From JAQUVS01 sp964389735 (lineage in GTDB: Bacteria > Bacillota_I > Bacilli_A > RF39 > UBA660), in assembly GCA_964389735.1 (NCBI GenBank), contig CAYMEJ010000010.1, positions 1 through 30,625 on the forward strand: 30,625 bases of DNA, in the 5' to 3' direction. Made by a program: the position numbers and the translations under genes. Positions 23,258 to 30,620 of this stretch are shown piece by piece. The first letter of the stretch is position 1, and every line of letters begins with the position of its first letter. The notes below the pieces were generated by a model, which was not told the origin of the DNA, ran no database searches, and saw only the letters and a list, made by a program, of their open reading frames with translations.

Positions 23258-23785
23258 TTAGTATACTGATGCAGTTACTTCAGATTCATCATTCATTGTT
23301 AATGTTATTGTATCACCAGTTGCTGCTGGTATACCTGTATCTGCTGTTGATGCTGCTGCTTTTACATTTGCTCTAGTTAATTTATCTGCATCTATATTAT
23401 CTGCTAAACAATTAATGTAATTACCTTTAGCATCTACCGCTTGGAAGTAATATACTACTTTATCAGATTTATTATAAATGATTATATAAGAATAGTCATC
23501 TACAAAGTCTCCACCATATGGACTAGTACCACCTTTATTTAATTTTATGGATGTTAATTTAACTACTACTGCATTACCATCACTAGGTACTTGATATGAA
23601 TCACTTCCATTAGTTACAGATGCTGTTTGAACTGCATCTACATAACTTTTAGCAGTTGATATAAATGAATCTTGTCTTGATTGATTAATATATCTAGTTA
23701 CTGCTGGTACTGCTATTACCATTATTACTCCTAGTATTACTATTACTGCTAATAGTTCTATTAATGTAAATCCTTTTTTCTTCAT
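23258..23785 (-). CDS. Type IV pilin-like protein 3 of the tandem array
   Basis: 175 residues from the ATG at 23785, which has AAAGGAGG upstream; a longer in-frame start at 23815 would read through that ribosome site and put ten residues before the leader, so it is rejected. Leader MKKKG, then FTLIELLAVIVILGVIMVIA with the conserved E at +5. The globular domain carries LNKGGTSPYGGDFVDDYSYI and YYFQAVDAKGNYI, shared with pilins 2 and 4; one Cys (NCLADN) sits after this block. C-terminus SEVTASVY. No strong -35 is seen before it, although TATAAT lies just upstream, so readthrough from pilin 2 is possible. Confidence 0.88.
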   Translation of the reverse strand: MKKKGFTLIELLAVIVILGVIMVIAVPAVTRYINQSRQDSFISTAKSYVDAVQTASVTNGSDSYQVPSDGNAVVVKLTSIKLNKGGTSPYGGDFVDDYSYIIIYNKSDKVVYYFQAVDAKGNYINCLADNIDADKLTRANVKAAASTADTGIPAATGDTITLTMNDESEVTASVY

Positions 23786-23835
23786 AAATCCTCCTTTTAA
23801 TTTTAATATTTCCATATTTTTAAATATTATACAAA

Positions 23836-23863
23836 AACAAAAAAAGAAGCATTTCTGCTTCTT
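23836..23863 (-). terminator. Terminator of pilin gene 2
   Basis: Stem AAGAAGCA / TGCTTCTT (arms 23856-23863 and 23844-23851), loop of four, followed by seven T on the minus strand. Confidence 0.85.
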
Positions 23864-23871
23864 AATTATTT

Positions 23872-24414
23872 TTATTCGAATACTTCGAAATCACCAGATG
23901 CAACTGTGTTAGAACCTAATGTTAAACTATCTGCTGCTTTGATTTTTTCTAATGAAGAATTACTTTTAACGTCATCTCTTTCTAGAGCATCTACTTCTTT
24001 AGCTGAAGTTCCTCTTCCATCGATTGCGTTTCCTTTTGAGTCTTTAGATACGAAATAATATTCATAATCTCCACCGTTATTATAAACTATAACTTGTGCA
24101 AATGAGTTTGTATCTTTACCAAAGTCTTCATTAGTATATGGTGATTGTCCACCTTTATTTAATTTAACTTTTTTAACATCTACTACTATAGCTTTTCCAT
24201 CTGCTGGTAATTGATAATTAGTACCAGTGTTTGTTGTTGCTGCAGTTGATACTGCATCTGCAAAGCTTTTAGCTGTTGAGATATATGAATCCTTTCTTGA
24301 TTGATTGATGTATTTTGTAACTGCTGGTACAGCGATTACCATAATAACACCTAGAATAACGATAACTGCAAGTAATTCGATTAATGTAAACCCTTTTTTG
24401 TTTAATTTTTTCAT
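23872..24414 (-). CDS. Type IV pilin-like protein 2, probable major subunit
   Basis: 180 residues with leader MKKLNKKG and mature start FTLIELLAVIVILGVIMVIA. The conserved pilin block appears as LNKGGQSPYTNEDFGKDTN and YEYYFVSKDSKGNAIDGRG. No cysteine. It is followed by its own terminator and driven by the best promoter in the array (TTGACA-17-TATACT), with ribosome site AAGGAGAAA. Its codons contain more C- and G-ending triplets (GCG, ACG, ATC-type) than its neighbours, as expected for a highly expressed gene, so I take it as the major pilin. Related pilin genes lie on both sides, evidently by duplication. Confidence 0.9.
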   Translation of the reverse strand: MKKLNKKGFTLIELLAVIVILGVIMVIAVPAVTKYINQSRKDSYISTAKSFADAVSTAATTNTGTNYQLPADGKAIVVDVKKVKLNKGGQSPYTNEDFGKDTNSFAQVIVYNNGGDYEYYFVSKDSKGNAIDGRGTSAKEVDALERDDVKSNSSLEKIKAADSLTLGSNTVASGDFEVFE

Positions 24415-24447
24415 TTTCTTTCTCCTTCTATTTTTTATTACATATTA

Positions 24448-24476
24448 AGTATAATTCTTTAATTTTTCTTTGTCAA
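24448..24476 (-). promoter_or_regulatory. Strong promoter of pilin gene 2
   Basis: Consensus TTGACA (24471-24476), 17-base spacer, TATACT (24448-24453), about 34 bases upstream of the ATG. The closest match to sigma-A consensus in the window. Confidence 0.88.
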
Positions 24477-24521
24477 TTACTTTAATTTAATTTATTATTG
24501 GTAATGTAAACCTATGTCAAC

Positions 24522-25103
24522 TTATAGTTCTATATAATCACTTGCCTTTATAATAGTAGTAATTGGATTACCTGATAATGATTTTGTTTTTGCTAATATT
24601 TCTGCTTCAGTATATGAGAAATCTCCAGTTTCTTTACTTATTTTTTCAAGTGCAGAATCCTCTTTTAAATCATTAGAGTTTATCAATATCATTCCTCTTT
24701 GTGCTGAGTTCGGATCACTTTCATCTTCTATTCCTAATAATTGAACATAATAATTATATTCATCTCCATCTTCGCCTTGTTTCCATGTTACTATCACAAA
24801 AGATTTAGTTTGACTATATTTATTACCTTCCGGGTCTTCTTCAAAATCTCCATTATCAACATCTGTTAAATAAAAAAGTACTGCTTCTGTATTATTTACT
24901 GGCATTGGTATTTCAGTATTACGTCTTAAAGTAGTTGATACTTGTGCTACTAATTTCTTTGTGTCTGATACATATCCTTGTCTTTTGTTTTTATCAAGTA
25001 TTGATACTACATTTGGTATTGCTATTAACATTATTATAGACAAAATAATAATAACTGCTAATAATTCTACTAATGTAAATCCTTTTTTATTTAATTTACT
25101 CAT
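24522..25103 (-). CDS. Type IV pilin-like protein 1 of the tandem array (divergent member)
   Basis: 193 residues from the ATG at 25103, with AGGAGTGAT upstream; the longer frame start at 25136 would include the ribosome site as coding sequence. Leader MSKLNKKG, mature start FTLVELLAVIIILSIIMLIA. Its globular domain differs from the other three: no KGG-SPY block, instead acidic segments (NGDFEEDPEGNKY, KQGEDGDEYNYYVQLLGIED) and a C-terminus ASDYIEL. It may be a minor or initiating pseudopilin. It has its own promoter, and the next gene starts after 107 bases with no clear terminator in between. Confidence 0.87.
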   Translation of the reverse strand: MSKLNKKGFTLVELLAVIIILSIIMLIAIPNVVSILDKNKRQGYVSDTKKLVAQVSTTLRRNTEIPMPVNNTEAVLFYLTDVDNGDFEEDPEGNKYSQTKSFVIVTWKQGEDGDEYNYYVQLLGIEDESDPNSAQRGMILINSNDLKEDSALEKISKETGDFSYTEAEILAKTKSLSGNPITTIIKASDYIEL

Positions 25104-25126
25104 TTTATCACTCCTATTATAATTAA

Positions 25127-25155
25127 ATGATATCACTATATACTAATTTTTTCAA
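25127..25155 (-). promoter_or_regulatory. Promoter of pilin gene 1
   Basis: TTGAAA (25150-25155), 17-base spacer, TATCAT (25127-25132) on the minus strand, 24 bases before the ATG. Confidence 0.65.
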
Positions 25156-25172
25156 TTAAATAAATTTTGATT

Positions 25173-26336
25173 TTACATATTTATTAATTTTAAGTAATTA
25201 TCATGTTCTTTTTTTGCTTTTTCATTATGATAGAAATCATTATATCTAAAGATAGTATACCCTATATAATTAGAAATATTTCTTGCAATTATTATTTGCT
25301 TTTTTATTATGTTATTATTTCTTATCCATTCATCTTTTCCAGATAAAGCATATTCATCTATTGTATTGCTTTTATATAGGCCTAGTGCGATTATTAGATC
25401 TATATCATTTTTTATTAGATTATTCCATTCATTTATTACTTTATTATATGGTTGATTTTGATTATTAAATCCAAAGTATATTTGAGGCATTATATAATCT
25501 AAATAATTTTTTTCTTTTAGCCATGTCTTTATATCAGCATATTCATCGCTATAATTATTATTTATATTTCCTTGGGGACTTACTCCAAATAATATATCTT
25601 TGTTGTATTGTTTTATTAGTTTATATGTTTCTTGAATTAGACTGTTTATTATATTTAATCTATATTGTTCTATAGATATTTCTTTATTGGTATTATTATA
25701 ATTATCTATATCTATAGTCTTATCAGGATAAAAATAATCGTCATATAATATTCCATCTACATTATAGTTGTTTATTATTTCTTTTACTCCATTTAATACT
25801 AATTCTTCTACATCTTTACTTGCCGGATTATAATAGATTCCTTTATTATCTATTACTTTTACATTGTTTGTACCAAGCCATTTAAAAGATGGATTCTTTA
25901 TTGAAATAATACTGGTATTAGTATTATTACTTATTCTATAAGGATTTATCCATGCATGTAGTTTAATATTATTTTGATGGGATTTTTTAATAAAATATTC
26001 TAATATATCTAGTGGTAATTCTTCACCTTCATTATTTACTATTGTTTTACTTGATGGGAAAATATTAGATTCATAAATGGCATCAGAAAATGGTCTAACA
26101 TGTAGATATATATTATTAAATTTATCTTTTTTTAAATTATTTATTATTTTATCAACTTTACTTTTTAATTCATTAGATGTTTTATTATGAAAATAATCGC
26201 TTAATTCTATATATGTAATAAATATTCCCTTATGTTCTACTACATTTCTTTCTTCTTTTTTGGGTTTTTCTTTATTTACTAATATAATTCCTATTATTGA
26301 TATTACTAATACTATTAATCCAATTATTTTTTTCAT
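25173..26336 (-). CDS. GHL10/YngK-type glycosidase-like protein, membrane anchored
   Basis: 387 residues. N-terminal helix (about 4-20) without lipobox anchors it outside the membrane. The rest follows the glycosyl-hydrolase-like 10 family (PF02638): KGIFITYIELSDYF, NNIYLHVRPFSDAIYESNIF, KLHAWINPYRIS, a VDGILYDDYFYP acidic strand end, LFGVSPQGN and DYIMPQIYFGF. These are TIM-barrel strands carrying the putative active-site residues. Members act on cell-wall or extracellular polysaccharides in the few studied cases; substrate here is unknown. It lies between pilin gene 1 and yebC, with the ribosome site GGTGAT before the ATG. Family assignment is confident; activity inferred. Confidence 0.87.
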   Translation of the reverse strand: MKKIIGLIVLVISIIGIILVNKEKPKKEERNVVEHKGIFITYIELSDYFHNKTSNELKSKVDKIINNLKKDKFNNIYLHVRPFSDAIYESNIFPSSKTIVNNEGEELPLDILEYFIKKSHQNNIKLHAWINPYRISNNTNTSIISIKNPSFKWLGTNNVKVIDNKGIYYNPASKDVEELVLNGVKEIINNYNVDGILYDDYFYPDKTIDIDNYNNTNKEISIEQYRLNIINSLIQETYKLIKQYNKDILFGVSPQGNINNNYSDEYADIKTWLKEKNYLDYIMPQIYFGFNNQNQPYNKVINEWNNLIKNDIDLIIALGLYKSNTIDEYALSGKDEWIRNNNIIKKQIIIARNISNYIGYTIFRYNDFYHNEKAKKEHDNYLKLINM

Positions 26337-26392
26337 ATTATCACCAGTTCATTATATGTACATTATAGATAATAATGAGTTAATTTTTTGTA

Positions 26393-26420
26393 GAAAAAAA
26401 GAAAGTAATTATACTTTCTA
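26393..26420 (-). terminator. Terminator overlapping the yebC stop
   Basis: Stem GAAAGTA / TACTTTC (arms 26412-26418 and 26401-26407) with a T run (TTTTTTTCTA) on the minus strand. The TAG of yebC touches the first arm. Confidence 0.82.
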
Positions 26421-27137
26421 TTCACTTAAATTATGATATACACTTTGAACATCATCAATATCTTCTAGTACTTCTACTAGAGTTTGAACTTTTTCTGTTT
26501 GCTCATCATCTAATTTTATTTCATTTTCTGCTACATAAGTTATTTCACTAGTTAAGAATTCTTCTATACCAAAGTCTTCTAATGCTTTTTTTACATTTAA
26601 AAAGTCTTCTGGTGTTGTATATATTTCATATGCATCATCATCTGTTATAAAGTCTTCTGCTCCATTATCTAGTGCTACCATCATTAATTCATCTTCATCA
26701 AATGTTTTATCTATTACTATTACACCTTTTTTATTGAACATATATGATACTGAACCATCAGTTCCTAAGTTACCTCCACGTTTAGTAAAAGCTGCTCTTA
26801 CTAATGATGCTGTTCTATTTCTATTATCTGTTAAACAGTCTACCATTACTGCTATTCCATGAGGACCATATCCTTCATATCTAATGCTTTCGAAGTCTGC
26901 TCCACCATTTGCTTTTGTTGCTTTATCTATAGCATTTTTAATATTATCTTTAGGCATGTTTTGCCCTCTTGCTTTTTCTATTACTGCTCTTAAAGATGGA
27001 TTGTTATCTGGATTACCATCTGTACCTCTTGCAGCTACATATAACTCTTTTGCTAACTTTTGGAATACCTTTCCTCTAGCAGCATCAAGTTCTCCTTTTT
27101 TACGATGTATTGTTGCCCATTTAGAATGTCCACTCAT
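26418..27137 (-). CDS. yebC: YebC/PmpR-family protein
   Basis: 239 residues, the normal size. Diagnostic N-terminus MSGHSKWATIHRKKGELDAA, then the family block RAVIEKARGQNMPKDNIKNA, YEGYGPHGIAVMVDCLTDN and RNRTASLVRAAFTKRGGNLG. The family was first described as transcriptional regulators (PmpR); recent work on bacterial YebC and mitochondrial TACO1 points to a role in translation through difficult (polyproline) stretches. EF-P in this window has a comparable job. It carries its own promoter (27173-27201) and terminator, so it is a single-gene unit. Confidence 0.96.
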   Translation of the reverse strand: MSGHSKWATIHRKKGELDAARGKVFQKLAKELYVAARGTDGNPDNNPSLRAVIEKARGQNMPKDNIKNAIDKATKANGGADFESIRYEGYGPHGIAVMVDCLTDNRNRTASLVRAAFTKRGGNLGTDGSVSYMFNKKGVIVIDKTFDEDELMMVALDNGAEDFITDDDAYEIYTTPEDFLNVKKALEDFGIEEFLTSEITYVAENEIKLDDEQTEKVQTLVEVLEDIDDVQSVYHNLSE

Positions 27138-27172
27138 TTTTTCTACCTACCTTCCAGTTTTTATACATTTAT

Positions 27173-27201
27173 AGTTTATCTTTTGTTTTATTGTTTGTCA
27201 A
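27173..27201 (-). promoter_or_regulatory. Promoter of yebC
   Basis: TTGACA (27196-27201), 17-base spacer, TAAACT (27173-27178) on the minus strand. Its -35 box overlaps that of the plus-strand promoter for the broken DUF192 gene. Confidence 0.78.
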
Positions 27202-27223
27202 ATATATTTTATTATGTTATATT
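27195..27223 (+). promoter_or_regulatory. Promoter of the DUF192 pseudogene
   Basis: TTGTCA (27195-27200), 17-base spacer, TATATT (27218-27223); a GGTGA ribosome site follows at 27230-27234 and the ATG at 27241. Confidence 0.7.
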
Positions 27224-27240
27224 ATTTTTGGTGAATAAAT

Positions 27241-27564
27241 ATGTATATTGTATTTAATAAAAATAAAGTTTAATTTAATGAATGTAAAGGATTTATTAAT
27301 AGATTTAAAGGTTTTAAATTTTATTTAGATCCTATTACTATAGGTCTTAGATATCATAATAGAAGAAGTGTTAGTACTTATTTTGTTTGTCAAAAGTTAG
27401 ATGTTTTGATGACTGATAAAAATAATAAAATAATAAAAATTTATAGATTTTTTAATACTGAAAGATTAATACTTCCTAAATTTAAAGTTTATTATACTTA
27501 TTTACTTCCTATGGGTTCAATTGATAAAGATATTAAGGTTGGAGATATATTAAAAATTAATTGA
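27241..27564 (+). pseudogene. DUF192-family gene interrupted by one in-frame TAA
   Basis: Reading from the ATG at 27241 gives MYIVFNKNKV, then TAA at 27271-27273, then an uninterrupted frame for the remaining ~96 codons to TGA at 27562-27564. The downstream part has the DUF192 layout: NRFKGFKFYL, a NRRSVSTYFVCQKLDVLMTD core (usual form IHTxFMxxxIDVxxxD), KNNKIIKIYRF, and KVGDILKIN at the end. Promoter and ribosome site are intact. Only a single base change separates this from a normal gene, so it is a recent inactivation or an error in the sequence; no in-frame ATG restart lies soon after the stop. The normal His of the IHT pattern is also absent. DUF192 function is unknown. Confidence 0.75.
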
Positions 27565-27589
27565 AATATATCTTTTTTTATGTTATTAT
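27561..27589 (+). promoter_or_regulatory. Candidate promoter of the 211-residue membrane protein gene
   Basis: TTGAAA (27561-27566) overlaps the stop of the DUF192 pseudogene; a 17-base spacer and TATTAT (27584-27589) follow, 27 bases before the ATG at 27616. Confidence 0.6.
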
Positions 27590-27615
27590 ATTAAACATAT
27601 TTTGGAGGGATTTCT

Positions 27616-28251
27616 ATGAAAAATAAAATATCTTTTTATAGTGATGATGAAGTTATTACTCATTATGATATAGTTGATAATAATATAATAGTTCATTACT
27701 TGGATGGTAGTACAATTAAATTACCTAATAAAGAACATATATTAGAAAGAGTTAGAAAAGATCAAATATACCAAGCTGAAAAATATGTTAAAGATAAGGT
27801 TGATTTATGTTTACCAATTGCTTTAGGTGCAATTTCAGTATTATCTTATGCTCCTACAGTTTTGACTGGTGAAGGATTATGTACTACAGTATCTGTATTA
27901 GGTACTATTTCTTCATTATATTTATTGAAGGATTCAATAGAATTAATTAGAGATAAGAAGAAATATGATTTCTATTTAATGGGATATAATTCTTTTAAAG
28001 ATTATTCTAATAAAACATATATTATATCAAATGAAAAGAAACCTAGAACTGGTACAATAAATATAAATAATGTTGATAATTTTACATATAAACAATTAAA
28101 GAAAGAATATGCTTTAATTAAAAAATATAGAGATTACGAATTAACTATAAAGAATGATATATCATTTGAAGACTTTGATAAAGATGAAGAAACAAAGAGA
28201 AAAAAAATTTTTCCTACACCTAATTTTGCAATAATAAAAAAGAGAAAATAA
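27616..28251 (+). CDS. Unrecognised two-helix membrane protein (211 aa)
   Basis: No family recognised. The first ~60 residues are hydrophilic and strand-rich (DEVITHYDIVDNNIIVHYLD), resembling a small beta domain. Two hydrophobic segments follow at about 68-85 (LCLPIALGAISVLSYAPTVL) and 88-104 (TTVSVLGTISSLYLL), probably a hairpin in the membrane. The C-terminal ~100 residues are strongly charged (KKYDFYLMGYNSFKDY, later FEDFDKDEETKRKK) and likely cytoplasmic. GGAGGG sits seven bases before the ATG. It is on the plus strand between the DUF192 pseudogene and obgE, and shares a two-way terminator with obgE. Function unknown. Confidence 0.75.
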   Translation: MKNKISFYSDDEVITHYDIVDNNIIVHYLDGSTIKLPNKEHILERVRKDQIYQAEKYVKDKVDLCLPIALGAISVLSYAPTVLTGEGLCTTVSVLGTISSLYLLKDSIELIRDKKKYDFYLMGYNSFKDYSNKTYIISNEKKPRTGTININNVDNFTYKQLKKEYALIKKYRDYELTIKNDISFEDFDKDEETKRKKIFPTPNFAIIKKRK

Positions 28252-28264
28252 TTTCTCTTTTTTT
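28236..28264. terminator. Bidirectional terminator between the 211-aa gene and obgE
   Basis: AAAAGAGAAA / TTTCTCTTTT arms with a four-base loop that holds the plus-strand stop; seven T on the plus side, A run on the left for the minus strand. Confidence 0.82.
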
Positions 28265-29534
28265 AGTTCTTAAATTGGAATTCAAAGTCTAATATTTTAA
28301 CAATATCTCCTTCTACTGCTCCTAATTCTTCTAATTTATCGTCTATACCCATTCTGCGAAGTCTTTTTGCAAATCTTAATATTCCTTCTTCAGTAGTAAA
28401 TTTAGTCATTCTAAATAGTTTTTCTACTTCTTCACCTTTTATTATCCATGTATTACCTTCTTGTTCTATTTCATATGGTGCTTCTTTTTTGAATTTATAT
28501 AATACATGTCCTTCAAATTGATCTTCTTCATATAATGGCTCTTCTTTTACTTCATCTAACATGTCTGCTAGTTTAGTAAGTACTATATCTAATCCTTCAT
28601 TATTCATTGCACTTATTGGTATTATTTCTGCTTTTACTTTTTTCTTAAATTGTTTTAAGTTTTCTTCTGATCCTTCTATATCCATTTTGTTTGCAATAAT
28701 AAGTTGAGGTTTTTTTGTTAATTTATCACTAAAATTATTTAATTCATTATTAATAGTTTCATAATCTTCATATGGTTCTCTACCTTCATATCCACTCATA
28801 TCTATGATATGTGCAATTACTCTTGTTCTTTCTATATGTCTTAAGAATCTATCGCCTAATCCTTCTCCTTCACTAGCACCTTTTATTAAACCAGGTAAGT
28901 CTGCCATTACAAAAGTTCTATTCTTTGTATCACGACATACTCCAAGATTTGGTGTTAATGTAGTAAAATGATATGCTGCAATTTTAGGTTTTGATTTTGA
29001 TACCATTGATATTAATGTAGATTTACCTACACTTGGAAGTCCTACTAAACCAACATCTGCTAATAGTTTTAATTCTACTTTTAAATATTTAACTTCACCA
29101 GGTTCACCATTTTCTGAAAAGTTTGGTGCTGGATTACTTTGTGTTTTAAAGGCTGTATTACCTCTTCCACCTCTACCACCATATGCAATAATAACTTCAT
29201 CATCTTTATTCTTTAAATCAGCTAATATTAATCCTGTATCAGAATCAGTTACTACTGTACCTTGTGGTACTTTGATTATTACATCTTCACTTGATTTACC
29301 ATTACAATTTTTACCTAAACCATTTTGACCTTTTTTACCTTTAATAATTCTATTATATCTAAGATCTAAAAGTGTATGTAATCCTTCATCTACTTTGAAA
29401 ACTATATTACTACCTCTACCACCATTACCACCAAATGGTCCACCCATTGGTATATATTTTTCTCTTTTAAAAGCAGTACATCCGTCTCCACCATTACCGG
29501 CATGAACTTCTAGATTAACTTCATCTATAAACAT
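28263..29534 (-). CDS. obgE: GTPase Obg (CgtA)
   Basis: Essential GTPase of late 50S assembly, also tied to stress and sporulation control in Bacillus. 423 residues with the three standard domains. Glycine-rich Obg fold (1-158): FIDEVNLEVHAGNGGDGCTA, GGPFGGNGGRGSN, IAYGGRGGRGNTAF. G domain (159-330): GLPSVGKSTL, FTTLTPNLG, ADLPGLI, NKMD. C-terminal OCT domain (about 345-423): YKFKKEAPYEIEQEGNTW and FAKRLRRMGIDDKLEELG, a Gram-positive feature. GGGGTGAT precedes the ATG. It follows rplU-prp-rpmA, the common Bacillota arrangement, but the hairpin at 29558-29588 lies between. Confidence 0.98.
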   Translation of the reverse strand: MFIDEVNLEVHAGNGGDGCTAFKREKYIPMGGPFGGNGGRGSNIVFKVDEGLHTLLDLRYNRIIKGKKGQNGLGKNCNGKSSEDVIIKVPQGTVVTDSDTGLILADLKNKDDEVIIAYGGRGGRGNTAFKTQSNPAPNFSENGEPGEVKYLKVELKLLADVGLVGLPSVGKSTLISMVSKSKPKIAAYHFTTLTPNLGVCRDTKNRTFVMADLPGLIKGASEGEGLGDRFLRHIERTRVIAHIIDMSGYEGREPYEDYETINNELNNFSDKLTKKPQLIIANKMDIEGSEENLKQFKKKVKAEIIPISAMNNEGLDIVLTKLADMLDEVKEEPLYEEDQFEGHVLYKFKKEAPYEIEQEGNTWIIKGEEVEKLFRMTKFTTEEGILRFAKRLRRMGIDDKLEELGAVEGDIVKILDFEFQFKN

Positions 29535-29557
29535 GATATCACCCCTTTGATATTTAT

Positions 29558-29588
29558 ATTATAAAATAAAAACTCCTATATGGAGTTT
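29558..29588 (-). terminator. Terminator after rpmA
   Basis: Stem AAACTCC / GGAGTTT (arms 29582-29588 and 29570-29576), loop of five, then TTATTTTAT on the minus strand. obgE beyond it may use readthrough or its own start. Confidence 0.8.
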
Positions 29589-29593
29589 ATTTT

Positions 29594-29887
29594 TTATTTT
29601 GCAGTTTCTTCATAAACACTTGCTTGTTTTTTATCTTTACCTACACGTTCAAATTTAACGATACCACTTACTTTAGCAAATAATGTATCATCATTCCCTC
29701 TACCTACATTGTTTCCTGGGAATATTTTAGTTCCTCTTTGACGGTAAAGAATTGATCCAGCAGTTACAAATTCTCCATCTGCTGCTTTTGCACCTAATCT
29801 ACGTCCAGCTGAGTCTCTACCATTTGAAGTAGAACCTTGACCTTTGTGGTGTGCGAATAATTGTATATTTAAAATCATTCTTTTCAT
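29594..29887 (-). CDS. rpmA: 50S ribosomal protein L27 (with Prp-cleaved N-terminus)
   Basis: 97 residues. The N-terminus MKRMILNIQLFAHHKGQGST carries the Bacillota extension that ends in the x-x-L-F cleavage site, cut by Prp after F11 so that the mature chain begins AHHKGQGS. L27's flexible N-terminus reaches the peptidyl-transferase centre, so this cut is required in such bacteria. The body NGRDSAGRRLGAKAADGEFV and RQRGTKIFPGNNVGRGNDDT is typical. GGAGG lies eight bases before the first ATG; the next Met is three codons in. Operon: rplU-prp-rpmA, normal. Confidence 0.98.
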   Translation of the reverse strand: MKRMILNIQLFAHHKGQGSTSNGRDSAGRRLGAKAADGEFVTAGSILYRQRGTKIFPGNNVGRGNDDTLFAKVSGIVKFERVGKDKKQASVYEETAK

Positions 29888-29900
29888 GGATTGTTCCTCC

Positions 29901-30200
29901 TTACAATATTTTTATATTTTTTGGATATTGTTCTGATAACTCATTTAATATTGTTAACATATTTTTAATAAGAGTATCACAAACTTTATCAGTTTTATTT
30001 ATTTTAATAATAAATTCTTTATTTTCTATTACATCAATATAACTATTATCTAATTCTACTATTGCATTTATTGTAGTAATTATACATGTACTAACAGCAG
30101 AACATACTATATCTTTACCATAATCATCATACATTGCATGACCTGTTATAGTAATTTCTTTTATTATATTGTTTTCTTTAGAAATATTTATTTTTATCAT
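29901..30200 (-). CDS. prp: Ribosomal-processing cysteine protease Prp
   Basis: 99 residues. It removes the N-terminal extension of L27. The catalytic pair is clear: H21 in ITGHAMYDDYGKD and C33 in DIVCSAVSTC, the family signature GHAxY-x5-D-x-VC-x-AVS. It sits exactly between rplU and rpmA, five bases after the rplU stop, with a poor ribosome site of its own (GGGTAATTAAA), so translation probably depends on coupling to rplU. No defect is seen; the L27 substrate next door keeps its cleavage site. Confidence 0.96.
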   Translation of the reverse strand: MIKINISKENNIIKEITITGHAMYDDYGKDIVCSAVSTCIITTINAIVELDNSYIDVIENKEFIIKINKTDKVCDTLIKNMLTILNELSEQYPKNIKIL

Positions 30201-30205
30201 TTTAA

Positions 30206-30508
30206 TTACCCATTAATTTTTGTAATTTCAACTTTTGTATATGGTTGTCTATGACCTTGAGTTTTTCTATGACTTCTATCTTTTTGTTTGTATCTGAAAA
30301 TTCTAATTTTCTTTTGTTTTCCTTGTTTAGAAATCACACCTTCAACAGTTGCTTTTGCAATGTAAGGATTACCTACTTTTCCATCAAGCATTAATACTTC
30401 ATTAAATACAACTTTGTCTCCTTCATTACCATCTAATTTTTCAACATAGATAGCTTCTTTTTCAGAAACATAATATTGTTTACCACCTGTTTTAATAATT
30501 GCTTTCAT
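30206..30508 (-). CDS. rplU: 50S ribosomal protein L21
   Basis: 100 residues, normal. Starts MKAIIKTGGKQYYVSEKEAI and contains the late signature IRIFRYKQKDRSHRKTQGHR and QPYTKVEITKING. It binds 23S rRNA and helps assemble the large subunit. AAGGAGG lies eight bases before the ATG. First gene of the rplU-prp-rpmA operon, with a structured leader upstream. Confidence 0.98.
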   Translation of the reverse strand: MKAIIKTGGKQYYVSEKEAIYVEKLDGNEGDKVVFNEVLMLDGKVGNPYIAKATVEGVISKQGKQKKIRIFRYKQKDRSHRKTQGHRQPYTKVEITKING

Positions 30509-30620
30509 AATATACCTCCTTTATTATTTTCTAGACTCGCTTTTAAGGTACAAATTAAATTGTTTTATAAACCTTTTCAATGCGGTTTGAGCTTAGAGGC
30601 TTCAAACATATATGATTTTA
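30509..30620 (-). promoter_or_regulatory. rplU leader region with extended -10 promoter
   Basis: An extended -10 box, TGCTAAAAT, occupies 30615-30623 on the minus strand; the -35 would lie at or beyond the window edge. The ~100-base leader between it and rplU contains a hairpin AAACC / GGTTT (arms 30584-30588 and 30569-30573) and no open frame. Bacillota commonly have an L21 leader RNA here, thought to be autoregulatory; I infer the same, without a structure match. Confidence 0.5.

Noticed and set aside
22610..25103. Tandem repeats suggesting CRISPR or phase-variable cassettes
   Set aside because: The repeated segments are the conserved prepilin N-termini of four full genes; no spacer structure or invertase sites were seen.
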